A program made the translations under genes and the position numbers. Below, piece after piece: positions 1-6,515 of a stretch of DNA of 8,177 nt (position 1 is the first letter of the stretch; every line of letters starts with the position of its first letter). This stretch comes from Nitrososphaerota archaeon (GTDB lineage Archaea; Thermoproteota; Nitrososphaeria; Nitrososphaerales; CADDZS01), in assembly GCA_027886785.1 (NCBI GenBank), contig JAPCJV010000064.1, positions 1 through 8,177 on the forward strand. Reading direction: 5' to 3'. The notes below the pieces were generated by a model. The model saw only the letters and a program-made list of their open reading frames with translations. It did not search any database and was not told where the DNA came from.

Positions 1-1
1 C

Positions 2-670
2 CTTAAGGAATCAATCGAGATTTGCAGGGGAATTTGGGCGAGGAATCCGGTGAATTACTCAGGAAAAGTGTTTTCCATCAAAAATGTAAAGTCTCTAGTT
101 TCTCCTCCTGGAAAAATCCCTATCTATATCGCGGGATGGAAACCGCAAATGCTTCGGCTCGCGGGCAAACATGCTGATGGTTACGTTGCAAAAGGAGGAG
201 AATCGATCAAATCACTCAGCCAAATAGTATCTTCAATAAACTCGTTCTCGCAGGATCCCACCCAGATCGATACCAGTGCCTATCTGTTGACCCTTGCTGC
301 AAATTCAAAACAAGAAGCCCTGCAGAAAGCGAGGAGAGATCCCTTTGTGGCGTACATGCTGTCGGTTCAAGACGATTACTTGTACGAAGGAACTGGAATA
401 GATCCCAGCTTGAAGAAACCCATCGCGGAGAATTATTTCAAGGGAAATCTCCAGGGCGCCTTTGATTCCATCAAAGATGAGATGCTCGAATCTTTTACTC
501 TTCTAGGGACGGCAGATGAAGTGTGCGATCGAATCATGGAATACAAGAAAATTGGACTGAAGCTCCCGATACTCCAACCCATAAGTATGAATCATGAAGA
601 CATTGACAAAGTAATTGAGGCTGGGAGCATGCTTATTGACGATGAAATATCAATGAAAGCCAGCCATTGA
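2..670 (+). CDS. Luciferase-like (LLM) F420/flavin-dependent oxidoreductase, 5'-truncated by window edge
   Basis: Partial gene: the frame is open from base 2, and the residues before the first GTG (position 50) read LKESIEICRGIWARNP. This matches the 'EAIEIIRGLW..EPV.Y.GKYF' block conserved in luciferase-like monooxygenases, so position 50 is not the start. About 222 residues are visible. The block PIYIAGWKPQMLRLAGKHAD (visible residues about 40-59) is the family's second hallmark, equivalent to 'PIYIAA.GPKMLELAG..ADG'. The C-terminal LLGTADEVCDRIMEYKKIGL is the usual closing helix region. The family includes methylene-tetrahydromethanopterin reductase (Mer) and F420-dependent dehydrogenases, as well as FMNH2-dependent monooxygenases. 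Substrate and cofactor cannot be told from this part. The stop TGA overlaps the TTG start of a flavin-reductase-like gene, which suggests co-translation and a two-component enzyme. The family call is firm; the function is open. Confidence 0.9.
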   Translation, partial: LKESIEICRGIWARNPVNYSGKVFSIKNVKSLVSPPGKIPIYIAGWKPQMLRLAGKHADGYVAKGGESIKSLSQIVSSINSFSQDPTQIDTSAYLLTLAANSKQEALQKARRDPFVAYMLSVQDDYLYEGTGIDPSLKKPIAENYFKGNLQGAFDSIKDEMLESFTLLGTADEVCDRIMEYKKIGLKLPILQPISMNHEDIDKVIEAGSMLIDDEISMKASH

Positions 671-1218
671 AACCGGCCAAGATCCCACGGCTCGCCGTAC
701 CTCCCGAATTCGTGTACCGACTCTTTTACCCTCAGATTCCCATAGTCGTTACCGCCGCGTTTCATGCCGCGGTTGCCGCAATGCCTGCCGTGAGCTGCAT
801 TTCAATTTCCAACGATCCGCCCACCATAGCCGCCGCAGTAGGAAAATCGCTCCGGACAAACCGAATCTTGAAGAGAGCGAAGACTTTTGGCATCAGCTGG
901 TTTCACTTCAAAGATCGCAAAATACTGGAGCTGCTTTCAGTATCTGGAAAGAAAGGAAACAAATTGAAGGAGCTTCGTGTCCCCTACAGGACCTTATTTG
1001 GAACGCCGATCCCGAGGAGTTCGATGGCGTATGTGATTTGCAAAAAGAAGAACGTGATAGATGTGGGAGATCACGATCTTTTCGTCGGTCATGTAATCGG
1101 AGCGATGGCTTCGACGGATTTCGACGAGTATTGGATGTTCTCTGACTATAGGCCCGTTCTGTACCGCGGGAGCGCTTTTCGAGCTCCTTTTACCACCATC
1201 AAGCAAAAATCAGTTTAG
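667..1218 (+). CDS. Flavin reductase-like, FMN-binding split-barrel protein
   Basis: A 183-residue protein of the flavin reductase-like (HpaC/DIM6-NTAB) fold. Visible motifs are VVTAAFH (27-33) followed by AAMPAVSC, the SISNDPPTIAAAV strand (46-58) that usually contacts FMN, GDHDLFVGHVIGA (134-146), the family's 'GDHTLFVGEV' block, and a C-terminal YRPVLYRG resembling 'RPLLYHGG'. Length is normal for the family. The start is TTG at 667, inside the upstream stop (TTGA): the previous in-frame stop is at 643-645, no ATG or GTG lies between, and the next option (GTG at 712) would remove the residues leading into the barrel. No clear Shine-Dalgarno site is seen, which fits translational coupling. 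Such proteins supply reduced flavin to a partner oxygenase, and the partner here would be the overlapping luciferase-like gene. The pairing is inference. The 3' end overlaps the convergent hydrolase gene by 9 bases. Confidence 0.88.
   Translation: MKPAKIPRLAVPPEFVYRLFYPQIPIVVTAAFHAAVAAMPAVSCISISNDPPTIAAAVGKSLRTNRILKRAKTFGISWFHFKDRKILELLSVSGKKGNKLKELRVPYRTLFGTPIPRSSMAYVICKKKNVIDVGDHDLFVGHVIGAMASTDFDEYWMFSDYRPVLYRGSAFRAPFTTIKQKSV
1205..1209 (-). terminator. Oligo-T tract after the MBL-hydrolase gene
   Basis: Read on the minus strand, five T residues follow directly after the TGA stop of the hydrolase gene, inside the 3' end of the opposing flavin reductase gene. Archaeal RNA polymerase can terminate at such runs without a hairpin. 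No stem-loop is visible. The run may only reflect the Lys/Gln codons of the opposing gene. Confidence 0.25.
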
Positions 1219-2232
1219 TAGATAAAAGATCTTAGCTGAAGAAACCCTCCGACTAATTTTTCCGTTCTTCTTCAGATACTCCAAGTGAGCCGCGGTCTCC
1301 ATCATCGCCGCGCGCATCTCCCATGGTGTCAGCTTGCTCCATGAACCAGAGTACCATTTCAGCTTGGATGCCACTTCATAAACAGAATGATCTCCGGAAG
1401 CTTTGATATTTTTGTCAGGTCGTAATGCACTTACGCATTCCGCCAATCTTTGTCCGTGGTGCCTTTCTATTTCGAGAAGCCGTTGTTGCAAATTTCTGAA
1501 GAGGAATTCATGACTCGGAAGAACCATCGAGACGTGCCCTAATTTTCTAAGAGATCTGATTGAATTCAAATAATCTCCGAGAGGGTTTCCCGAGTATAGA
1601 GGAGACAGCGAAATGTTGGGTGTAATGGTCGGCAGAACGTGGTCTCCAGAGAACAGAATCTTTTCAGATTTTTCATAAAGACAAATAGTACCTCTGGTGT
1701 GGCCGGGAGTGTGTATCACTAGGAACTCGAACTTGCCCACGCGCAGTTTTTCCCCGCCGTGAAGTCGTTTATTTGGGATTGCGGGATAATGGTCTCCCAG
1801 GAATCGTTCACTGGAACTGATGATACTGATCAACTTCTGCTTCGGCGCGCCGTTACGGATCAGCCATCGCCGGAGCTCTTTGAGTAATTTTTCCAGCTGT
1901 TCCCGATTCCTTTTGATTGCTGTTGCGTCGTAGGCGTGAATCAGGAGTTTGGCACCCGGAACCTCCTTCTTCAATCGAGAAGAAAGGCCAAAGTGGTCTG
2001 GATGCAAATGAGAAATAATGATCTGATTCAGCTTTGCAAGTTTTAGATCCAGACTCTCAAATGCAGAAACTAGGGCGTGATAAGAGGCGTCTCCGCCCCA
2101 CCCGGTGTCGATGAGCAAGCTCTCGTTTCCATCCTTCACCAAATACGCGAATACGCTTTTGAGTTTGGGAACCGGAACCGGAAGAGTAAGCTTGTAAAAT
2201 CCGGGAAGTATCTCCTCTACGTTTCGTGGCAC
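1210..2232 (-). CDS. Metallo-beta-lactamase-fold hydrolase with C-terminal winged-helix-like region
   Basis: A 340-residue cytosolic-looking protein without signal peptide. The complete dinuclear zinc-binding set is visible: HLHPDH (H75, H77, D79, H80), H178 in TPGHTRG, D197 in SGDHVLP and H241 in PSHEF. This makes it a probable active hydrolase of the glyoxalase II/LACTB2-like branch. Residues about 250-340 continue past the catalytic domain. They contain LTPWEMRAAMMETAAHLEYL and KKNGKI, the pattern of the small winged-helix extension found behind many such domains, in which the last helix reads '..HL..L...G.I'. Substrate is unknown; thioesters, lactones or nucleic acids are all cleaved by relatives. 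The start is GTG at 2232: an in-frame TAG sits just upstream at 2236-2238, and GGAG lies 8 bases before the start. It follows lipA by 33 bases on the same strand, so the two are likely cotranscribed. Confidence 0.9.
   Translation of the reverse strand: MPRNVEEILPGFYKLTLPVPVPKLKSVFAYLVKDGNESLLIDTGWGGDASYHALVSAFESLDLKLAKLNQIIISHLHPDHFGLSSRLKKEVPGAKLLIHAYDATAIKRNREQLEKLLKELRRWLIRNGAPKQKLISIISSSERFLGDHYPAIPNKRLHGGEKLRVGKFEFLVIHTPGHTRGTICLYEKSEKILFSGDHVLPTITPNISLSPLYSGNPLGDYLNSIRSLRKLGHVSMVLPSHEFLFRNLQQRLLEIERHHGQRLAECVSALRPDKNIKASGDHSVYEVASKLKWYSGSWSKLTPWEMRAAMMETAAHLEYLKKNGKISRRVSSAKIFYLLN
1257..1261 (+). terminator. Oligo-T tract downstream of the flavin reductase gene
   Basis: Five T residues on the plus strand, 39 bases after the flavin reductase stop and inside the 3' end of the convergent hydrolase gene. 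It is a candidate for archaeal-type T-tract termination. No hairpin is seen, and the tract also encodes part of the opposing protein. Confidence 0.2.
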
Positions 2233-2240
2233 GCTCTAAT

Positions 2241-2244
2241 CTCC
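2241..2244 (-). promoter_or_regulatory. Shine-Dalgarno site (GGAG) for the GTG start of the hydrolase
   Basis: GGAG on the minus strand ends 8 bases before the GTG at 2232, inside the 33-base lipA-hydrolase spacer. Together with the in-frame stop at 2236-2238 it fixes this GTG as the start. Confidence 0.6.
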
Positions 2245-2265
2245 AATATACGGGCAGAGCGTATC

Positions 2266-3162
2266 TTAGCGATTTTCCTTGTTTCGGATTAGATTATCCA
2301 TAAAAAACTCGCCGGCGCGATAAGAAGTGCGGACCAGAGGACCCGAGGCGACGTATTTGAAACCCAGTGATTCGCCCAGCTCTTTCAGCTCCTTGAATTT
2401 AGAAGGAGGAATGTATTCTTCGACTTTTAGGTGCCAGTCCGACGGCCTCAGATACTGTCCAATTGCGAGAACATCTACACCGATCGTTCGAAGATCTTCC
2501 ATCGTCCCAAAGATCTCCGAATCAGTTTCACCCAGTCCCAGCATAATGGATGATTTCGTGTATATCGAAGGATCCATCTGCTTGACCAAATCCAACACCT
2601 TTAGCGATTGTCTGTAGTGGGCGCGTCGATCCCGAACTTTTGACTGGAGCCGTTCGACTGTTTCCACGTTGTGCGCGAACACATCGGGCCTTGCATCCAC
2701 TACTTTTCTTATTGATTCTGCATTCCCCTGGAAATCGGGCGTAAGAACCTCGATCAATAGATCAGGATTTCTTACCCGGGTTTCGAGAATAGTCCTTGCA
2801 AAATGATCGGCTCCCCCGTCGGGAAGATCGTCTCGATCAACAGAAGTTAATACGATATAGTTAAGGCCCATTTGTTTTAGGGCAATGCCGATCTTTACAG
2901 GCTCCATTTCATCCACGACTTTGTCAGGGTTACCACTCTTGACCGCGCAGAATCTGCAACCTCTGGTGCAAGTGTCACCGAGGAGCATGAACGTGGCAGT
3001 TCCACCGCCCCAGCACTCACCAATGTTTGGACAGTGCGCCTCTTCGCAAACCGTATGGAGTCCCAAATCCCGGGAGAGGACTTTCAGTCGCTTGTAGTTC
3101 TCCCCTGAGGGCATCTTCACCTTCAGCCATTCAGGTTTAGGTGCGAGAGTTGATTTTTGCAA
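2266..3162 (-). CDS. lipA: Lipoyl synthase, radical SAM
   Basis: A 298-residue protein matching LipA along its length. LipA inserts two sulfur atoms into protein-bound octanoyl groups to form lipoate, needed by 2-oxoacid dehydrogenases and the glycine cleavage H protein. The auxiliary 4Fe-4S cluster cysteines are C39, C44 and C50 (CEEAHCPNIGEC), and the radical SAM cluster cysteines are C65, C69 and C72 (CTRGCRFC). The serine that ligates the auxiliary cluster is present as S280 in VRTSYRAGEF, where many homologues have RSSY. LTSVDRDDLPDGGA and LTPDFQGN are further LipA signatures. The start is TTG at 3162: an in-frame TGA lies 9 bases upstream, and the conserved PEWLKVK segment precedes the first ATG (codon 17). 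There is no clear Shine-Dalgarno site, so the mRNA may have a short or absent leader. No octanoyl/lipoate transferase gene is in the window. The hydrolase gene follows on the same strand. Confidence 0.96.
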   Translation of the reverse strand: MQKSTLAPKPEWLKVKMPSGENYKRLKVLSRDLGLHTVCEEAHCPNIGECWGGGTATFMLLGDTCTRGCRFCAVKSGNPDKVVDEMEPVKIGIALKQMGLNYIVLTSVDRDDLPDGGADHFARTILETRVRNPDLLIEVLTPDFQGNAESIRKVVDARPDVFAHNVETVERLQSKVRDRRAHYRQSLKVLDLVKQMDPSIYTKSSIMLGLGETDSEIFGTMEDLRTIGVDVLAIGQYLRPSDWHLKVEEYIPPSKFKELKELGESLGFKYVASGPLVRTSYRAGEFFMDNLIRNKENR

Positions 3163-3220
3163 GTTTTTCGATCAAACCGAGAAATTTTTTCGCTGGTACG
3201 AAGGATAGGTCAAGTGTCGT

Positions 3221-3228
3221 TATATATG
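3221..3228 (-). promoter_or_regulatory. TATA-like box, candidate lipA promoter
   Basis: The tract TATATATG on the plus strand reads CATATATA on the minus strand, centred about 60 bases before the lipA TTG. Archaeal transcription starts roughly 25 bases downstream of such a box, which would give a leader of about 35 bases. The core is self-complementary, so direction is not fixed by the sequence. Confidence 0.3.
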
Positions 3229-3261
3229 TCCGGATAGAACAATTTTGCAGCTCGGGATATG

Positions 3262-3271
3262 AAATAATTAT
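3262..3271 (+). promoter_or_regulatory. AT-rich tract, candidate promoter of the aminotransferase gene
   Basis: AAATAATTAT is the most AT-rich stretch upstream of the aminotransferase on the plus strand, about 75 bases before its TTG. Read as a TATA box it would place transcription initiation near the inverted repeat at 3291-3303. It is weak evidence resting on composition and spacing only. Confidence 0.2.
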
Positions 3272-3290
3272 GAAAAGGATGGTCAAAGTT

Positions 3291-3303
3291 GTAAAAGTTT
3301 TAC
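3291..3303 (+). promoter_or_regulatory. Inverted repeat GTAAAA-G-TTTTAC, possible operator
   Basis: A perfect inverted repeat with 6-base arms around one central base, in the divergent lipA/aminotransferase spacer, 40 bases before the aminotransferase start. Its place near the expected transcription start would suit a repressor site. Short AT-rich palindromes arise by chance, so this is tentative. Confidence 0.25.
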
Positions 3304-3328
3304 CTTTCGTGGCGGATTTCGAACCGTA

Positions 3329-3333
3329 GAGGG
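3329..3333 (+). promoter_or_regulatory. Shine-Dalgarno-like GAGGG for the aminotransferase TTG start
   Basis: GAGGG ends 10 bases before TTG at 3344. The in-frame TAA at 3335-3337 lies between the two, so TTG is the first usable initiator and this site supports it. Confidence 0.5.
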
Positions 3334-3343
3334 ATAAGTTACG

Positions 3344-4684
3344 TTGGGAGCAATCAAGATCAAATCGGAGCCACCCGGCCCGAAAGCGATGCAGGTTGTT
3401 TCAGAAACCAGAAAAATTCTGTCGCCATCCATCGCTAGGAATTATCCGCTGGTCGTGGAATCGGCGCATGATTGTATTGTGAAAGATGTGGATGGCAACG
3501 AGTACATTGATTTCAATTCCGGCATCGCTGTCTTGAACGTCGGGTCGACTAATGAGTTCGTTTTGGACGCCGTCTCAAAACAAGCTAAGAAGTTTCTCCA
3601 TTATTCTTACACCGATTTCTATTACGAAAACATTAACGAATTGGCGGAAAAGCTCGCCAAAATCTACCCAGGCGCGGAAAAGACTCCCAAGCAGATCTTT
3701 TACGGCAATTCTGGAGCCGAGGCAAACGAAGCCGCCATAAAACTTGCGAGATACCACACCAAAAGACCCAGATTGCTCGCCTACACAAGTGCTTTCCACG
3801 GCCGCACTGTGGGTACGGTATCTCTGACTGCTAGCAAACCTGCACAGGTCAAAGGGTTTTCTCCGCTGCTTTCTGGTGTGGACCATGTCCCCTATCCCTA
3901 CTGCTACAGATGCCCCCTCAAGCTGGAATATCCAAAGTGTGGGTTTGCATGCATCGATTACATTCAGGACCAGTACTTTGACAAATATGTACCTCCCGAA
4001 GAAGTGGCCGCGTTTTTCATCGAAGCGATCCAGGGAGAAGGCGGGTACGTGGTGCCCCCCGACGATTATTTCATCGAGCTCTTCCGGAGATTCAGAAAGT
4101 ACGGGATTCTGTTTGTTGCCGATGAAGTGCAGTCCGGCATAGGAAGGACCGGAAAGTGGTTTGGGATAGAACACTTTGGAGTTACTCCTGATATGATGAC
4201 TCTCGCAAAAGCGCTCTGCGGAGGTTTACCGATCGGGGCACTGGTAGCCGATGCTTCCCTGATGAACTGGGAGCCGGGGGCGCACGCGAGTACTTTCGGA
4301 GGAAATCCCGTTTCTGTTGCTGCCGGTCTTGCCACACTGGATTTCATTGAGAAGAACGATCTTCTGGGGAATGCTCGAAAGCAGGGAGAGTACATGCTAA
4401 AGATCTTCAACGAGTGGAAGGAAAAATACGAAATTATCGGAGACGTCCGGGGGAAAGGGTTGATGATCGGAATCGAGATCGTGAAAGACAAGGTATCAAA
4501 GGCCTTCGCCCCAGAGTTAGCAAATCAAATTGTTTCAAAAACCTGGAAGAGGGGTGTTCTGGTGATCACATGCGGCAAGTCCACCCTGCGTATCGTTCCG
4601 CCCCTGACCATTACTAGGGAGCTCGTTGACGAGGCGCTTCCAGTACTTGAAAGCGCGATCAAAGAAGCAAACGAAACCAGGTAG
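3344..4684 (+). CDS. Class III PLP-dependent aminotransferase (GabT / archaeal amino-acid racemase-like)
   Basis: A 446-residue fold-type I PLP enzyme. The Schiff-base lysine is K289 (TLAKALCGGLPIGA). D260 in ADEVQSG contacts the pyridine nitrogen, and SGAEAN (123-128), FHGRT (151-155), EAIQGEGG (227-234) and STFGGNP (316-322) are class III landmarks. By recollection the closest pattern is the group holding archaeal 4-aminobutyrate aminotransferase-like enzymes and the Pyrococcus/Thermococcus broad amino-acid 2-racemases. So the enzyme could transaminate GABA, ornithine-type or other omega-amines, or racemise amino acids. A cysteine-rich insert (C187, C190, C199, C203, in YCYRCP and KCGFAC) is known from a GabT subgroup. 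The start is TTG at 3344: a stop lies at 3335-3337, and the conserved PGPKA element at residues 11-15 precedes the first ATG. It stands alone, divergent from lipA and convergent with the methyltransferase gene. Confidence 0.93.
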   Translation: MGAIKIKSEPPGPKAMQVVSETRKILSPSIARNYPLVVESAHDCIVKDVDGNEYIDFNSGIAVLNVGSTNEFVLDAVSKQAKKFLHYSYTDFYYENINELAEKLAKIYPGAEKTPKQIFYGNSGAEANEAAIKLARYHTKRPRLLAYTSAFHGRTVGTVSLTASKPAQVKGFSPLLSGVDHVPYPYCYRCPLKLEYPKCGFACIDYIQDQYFDKYVPPEEVAAFFIEAIQGEGGYVVPPDDYFIELFRRFRKYGILFVADEVQSGIGRTGKWFGIEHFGVTPDMMTLAKALCGGLPIGALVADASLMNWEPGAHASTFGGNPVSVAAGLATLDFIEKNDLLGNARKQGEYMLKIFNEWKEKYEIIGDVRGKGLMIGIEIVKDKVSKAFAPELANQIVSKTWKRGVLVITCGKSTLRIVPPLTITRELVDEALPVLESAIKEANETR

Positions 4685-4689
4685 GAAAA

Positions 4690-5484
4690 TTATCCCTTTT
4701 TCGCGATGAAATAGAGACTTGGAGAACCTTCCGAGTATTTTTGGAAGGGCCCCGAAAGTACTTCAATAGTGGTAAATCCCGTTTCGGAAAGGATTGCTTC
4801 TAGCTGCGGCCTCGAATAAAATCGAAGCACCATCCGGTCATTTTGGAGCTCTGAAACTCCTTGTCGCTCCAAGAGATAGTAGGCATGCCAGTCAACCAGA
4901 TCAGGAGCCACCTTAGTACTAAAGTTTGCACGAATTAAGACCGAATTTTCGGTTCCCGAAGAGTTAGCAATCGGAAAAAATGCGTCGATGAAGGGGGCGT
5001 TGAGCAGATTTTCCTTGACTCCGAGCGCGTTTTCGGTATCCAAAACAAAGACCCCATTTTTCTTTAAGATGGAATGTATTTCAGAAAACAACTTTCTGAC
5101 CAGATCTTCATTCAGACCTGCGATGCTCCAGTACAGGCAAATTACCGCATCAAATGAATTTTCTCGGAAGGGGGGATGCAGAAAATCTGCCCTTGCAAGA
5201 GAGACTTGATTGTTCGAGAGTTTTTGGCAGGAGAGTTCTACCATTTCTTTACTCGCGTCAATACCGATGAAATTCCTTTGAGAACTATCATCCTTCAACA
5301 AGTTTGCGATGTGACTCCCCGTACCACATGACACATCAAGGATGCTCTTTGAATCAAATTTATTGAAAATCTCTTTGAGCCATTCGGCCTCTTTGGGATA
5401 ATCTCGGTACTGCATTTCTAAGCGATCGTAGTATTTTGCAAATTCCGAGTACAATTTCGGAAATACAAAATCGCCTCCGCTCAA
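4690..5484 (-). CDS. Class I SAM-dependent methyltransferase
   Basis: A 264-residue protein with a Rossmann-type methyltransferase domain. Motif I is ILDVSCGTGSH (48-58), the ribose-binding acidic residue is D76 in FIGIDAS, the next acidic residue is D100 in ARADF, and the FDAVICLYWSI segment (111-121) is motif IV. The order fits the Methyltransf_11/25-type group that acts on small molecules. The C-terminal part has the beta-strand pattern seen in relatives that bear a substrate cover after the core fold (WHAYYLLERQ, MVLRFYSRPQLEAIL). The acceptor is unknown. The start is TTG at 5484, overlapping the stop of the isomerase-like gene as TTGA. TTG at codon 11 is an alternative, but the first ATG (codon 24) would cut off the conserved LYSEFAKYYD entry helix. 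It is probably co-translated with the upstream gene. It ends 5 bases from the aminotransferase stop. Confidence 0.9.
   Translation of the reverse strand: MSGGDFVFPKLYSEFAKYYDRLEMQYRDYPKEAEWLKEIFNKFDSKSILDVSCGTGSHIANLLKDDSSQRNFIGIDASKEMVELSCQKLSNNQVSLARADFLHPPFRENSFDAVICLYWSIAGLNEDLVRKLFSEIHSILKKNGVFVLDTENALGVKENLLNAPFIDAFFPIANSSGTENSVLIRANFSTKVAPDLVDWHAYYLLERQGVSELQNDRMVLRFYSRPQLEAILSETGFTTIEVLSGPFQKYSEGSPSLYFIAKKG
4697..4701 (+). terminator. Oligo-T tract downstream of the aminotransferase gene
   Basis: Five T residues lie 12 bases after the aminotransferase stop, inside the 3' end of the convergent methyltransferase gene, where they are Lys codons on the other strand. It is a candidate archaeal T-tract terminator. 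On the opposite strand a shorter T4 run (4689-4686) directly follows the methyltransferase stop. Confidence 0.25.
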
Positions 5485-6395
5485 TAGATCAGCTTGTCCG
5501 AAATTTCCAGAAATTTCTTCTTTTCCAAAAAAGCTGGTTGTCTGAGTCCCTTTCTCTGTGCGAGACTTAGAGCGAAATACTGGAGTTGCACTGCGTAATA
5601 GATTCCTTGCGTTATTTTGTCGTACGCTGAATCGAAGTCCAAAAGCAAACTGTTAACCCCAGCTTCGACCAATCTTGCATGCAGATTCTGCGAGCGCAGA
5701 TCGCCTTCTCCATTAGGTAGAATAACTACGCAATCATTACCCTGAAGTGAAAAAAGATTCATGTGAGAAAACTCCTCCACTAGTTGATAGTCTCCAGGAC
5801 CACCTAAAACCTCGCAATTCTTCGCGTAGCCGTACATCGCCAGCGGATAGTACTTACCACTTCCAACAAAGTGGCGTGCGCGCGGCGGTTCGCCAGAACC
5901 GTATCTTTCTTTTTGCGCGAGAGCCATAATCCTAGTGAAATCAGGTTGGTAAGGAGTTTTTCCCAAGATCGCACAAGCTGCCAACATAGAAATTGTAAAT
6001 GAATTCGTGCCGGGGGTCAACCCAGGAAATTTCGTGAATTTCAGCGGCACAACTCGGGAAGAAACTTTTGCGAGATCGCTATTTTCGTTCGTCGTAATAG
6101 CGATAATTTCTTTCGATAGTTTTGCGGAAGCCCAGGCTGCTTCGACGTTTGCTTTTGTCCTGCCTGAAATAGATAGGATGAACACAGATTTGTTGCGAGC
6201 CAGCTCAGGGTACTGAATCAGATCATAAGGGTCCAACGATTTCGGAGCGAAATCGAAAAGGCGTTCGACGAACCCGCAAGCGGCAAGCGAGTCCCCCGCT
6301 CCAACGAATATCGCCTTGTCAGGGTCTGGGGGCCTCAAATTCAAGGAATCCAGATAGCTAACATAATTCGGAAGGTCCTGCCGCTGGGCTTCCAT
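5481..6395 (-). CDS. SIS-domain phosphosugar isomerase-like protein
   Basis: A protein of 304 residues from ATG 6395. Numbering here follows the longer 351-residue form from TTG 6536. Two sugar-isomerase (SIS) domains are visible. The first has IFVGAGDS (76-83) and the phosphate-binding SISGRTKAN (122-130), and PGTNSF lies at 175-180. The second begins at HFVGSGKYYP (222-231) and carries EEFSHMNLFS (254-263), where E255 and H258 match the catalytic Glu/His of the GlmS isomerase half and archaeal phosphoglucose/phosphomannose isomerases. No glutaminase domain is present, so it is not GlmS itself. An aldose-ketose phosphosugar isomerase is likely; the sugar is unknown. The start is uncertain. 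ATG 6395 opens the MEAQRQDLPNYV element that in relatives leads into SIS domain 1, but the frame is open further back to TTG 6536, with TTG also at 6440 and 6422. It overlaps the methyltransferase by TTGA. Confidence 0.85.
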   Translation of the reverse strand: MEAQRQDLPNYVSYLDSLNLRPPDPDKAIFVGAGDSLAACGFVERLFDFAPKSLDPYDLIQYPELARNKSVFILSISGRTKANVEAAWASAKLSKEIIAITTNENSDLAKVSSRVVPLKFTKFPGLTPGTNSFTISMLAACAILGKTPYQPDFTRIMALAQKERYGSGEPPRARHFVGSGKYYPLAMYGYAKNCEVLGGPGDYQLVEEFSHMNLFSLQGNDCVVILPNGEGDLRSQNLHARLVEAGVNSLLLDFDSAYDKITQGIYYAVQLQYFALSLAQRKGLRQPAFLEKKKFLEISDKLIY

Positions 6396-6503
6396 CTCCC
6401 CTTTTGTAGACTCGAAGGACAATTTGATCTTGTTCTCCAATCTCGAGTTTTTTAGAAATTCTGGAGTCTTGTTGAGAACGACTTCCTCCTTTCCCTCGTT
6501 ATT

Positions 6504-6515
6504 CCCCTTTAGGGG
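6504..6515 (-). repeat. Short inverted repeat CCCCT-TT-AGGGG
   Basis: 5-base arms with a 2-base centre, directly readable in the sequence. It falls in the divergent control region if the isomerase starts at ATG 6395, or inside its N-terminal codons if it starts at TTG 6536. It could be a regulator site or chance. Confidence 0.2.

Noticed and set aside
50..52. GTG as the start of the luciferase-like gene
   Set aside because: The frame is open to base 2, and the residues before it match the conserved family sequence, so the gene begins outside the window.
2168..2181. Tandem GGAACC repeat
   Set aside because: It encodes the Pro-Val-Pro-Val-Pro segment of the hydrolase and is explained by codon repetition.
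3141..3329. A 62-codon plus-strand open frame across the lipA start and the spacer
   Set aside because: It overlaps the lipA N-terminus, has no ribosome binding site or homology signal, and occupies the promoter region.
3575..4174. A 199-codon minus-strand open frame inside the aminotransferase gene
   Set aside because: It lies wholly antisense to a gene with complete catalytic motifs and shows no recognisable domain.
4066..4491. A 141-codon minus-strand open frame inside the aminotransferase gene
   Set aside because: Antisense shadow with Pro/Ser/Phe-rich composition and no family motif.
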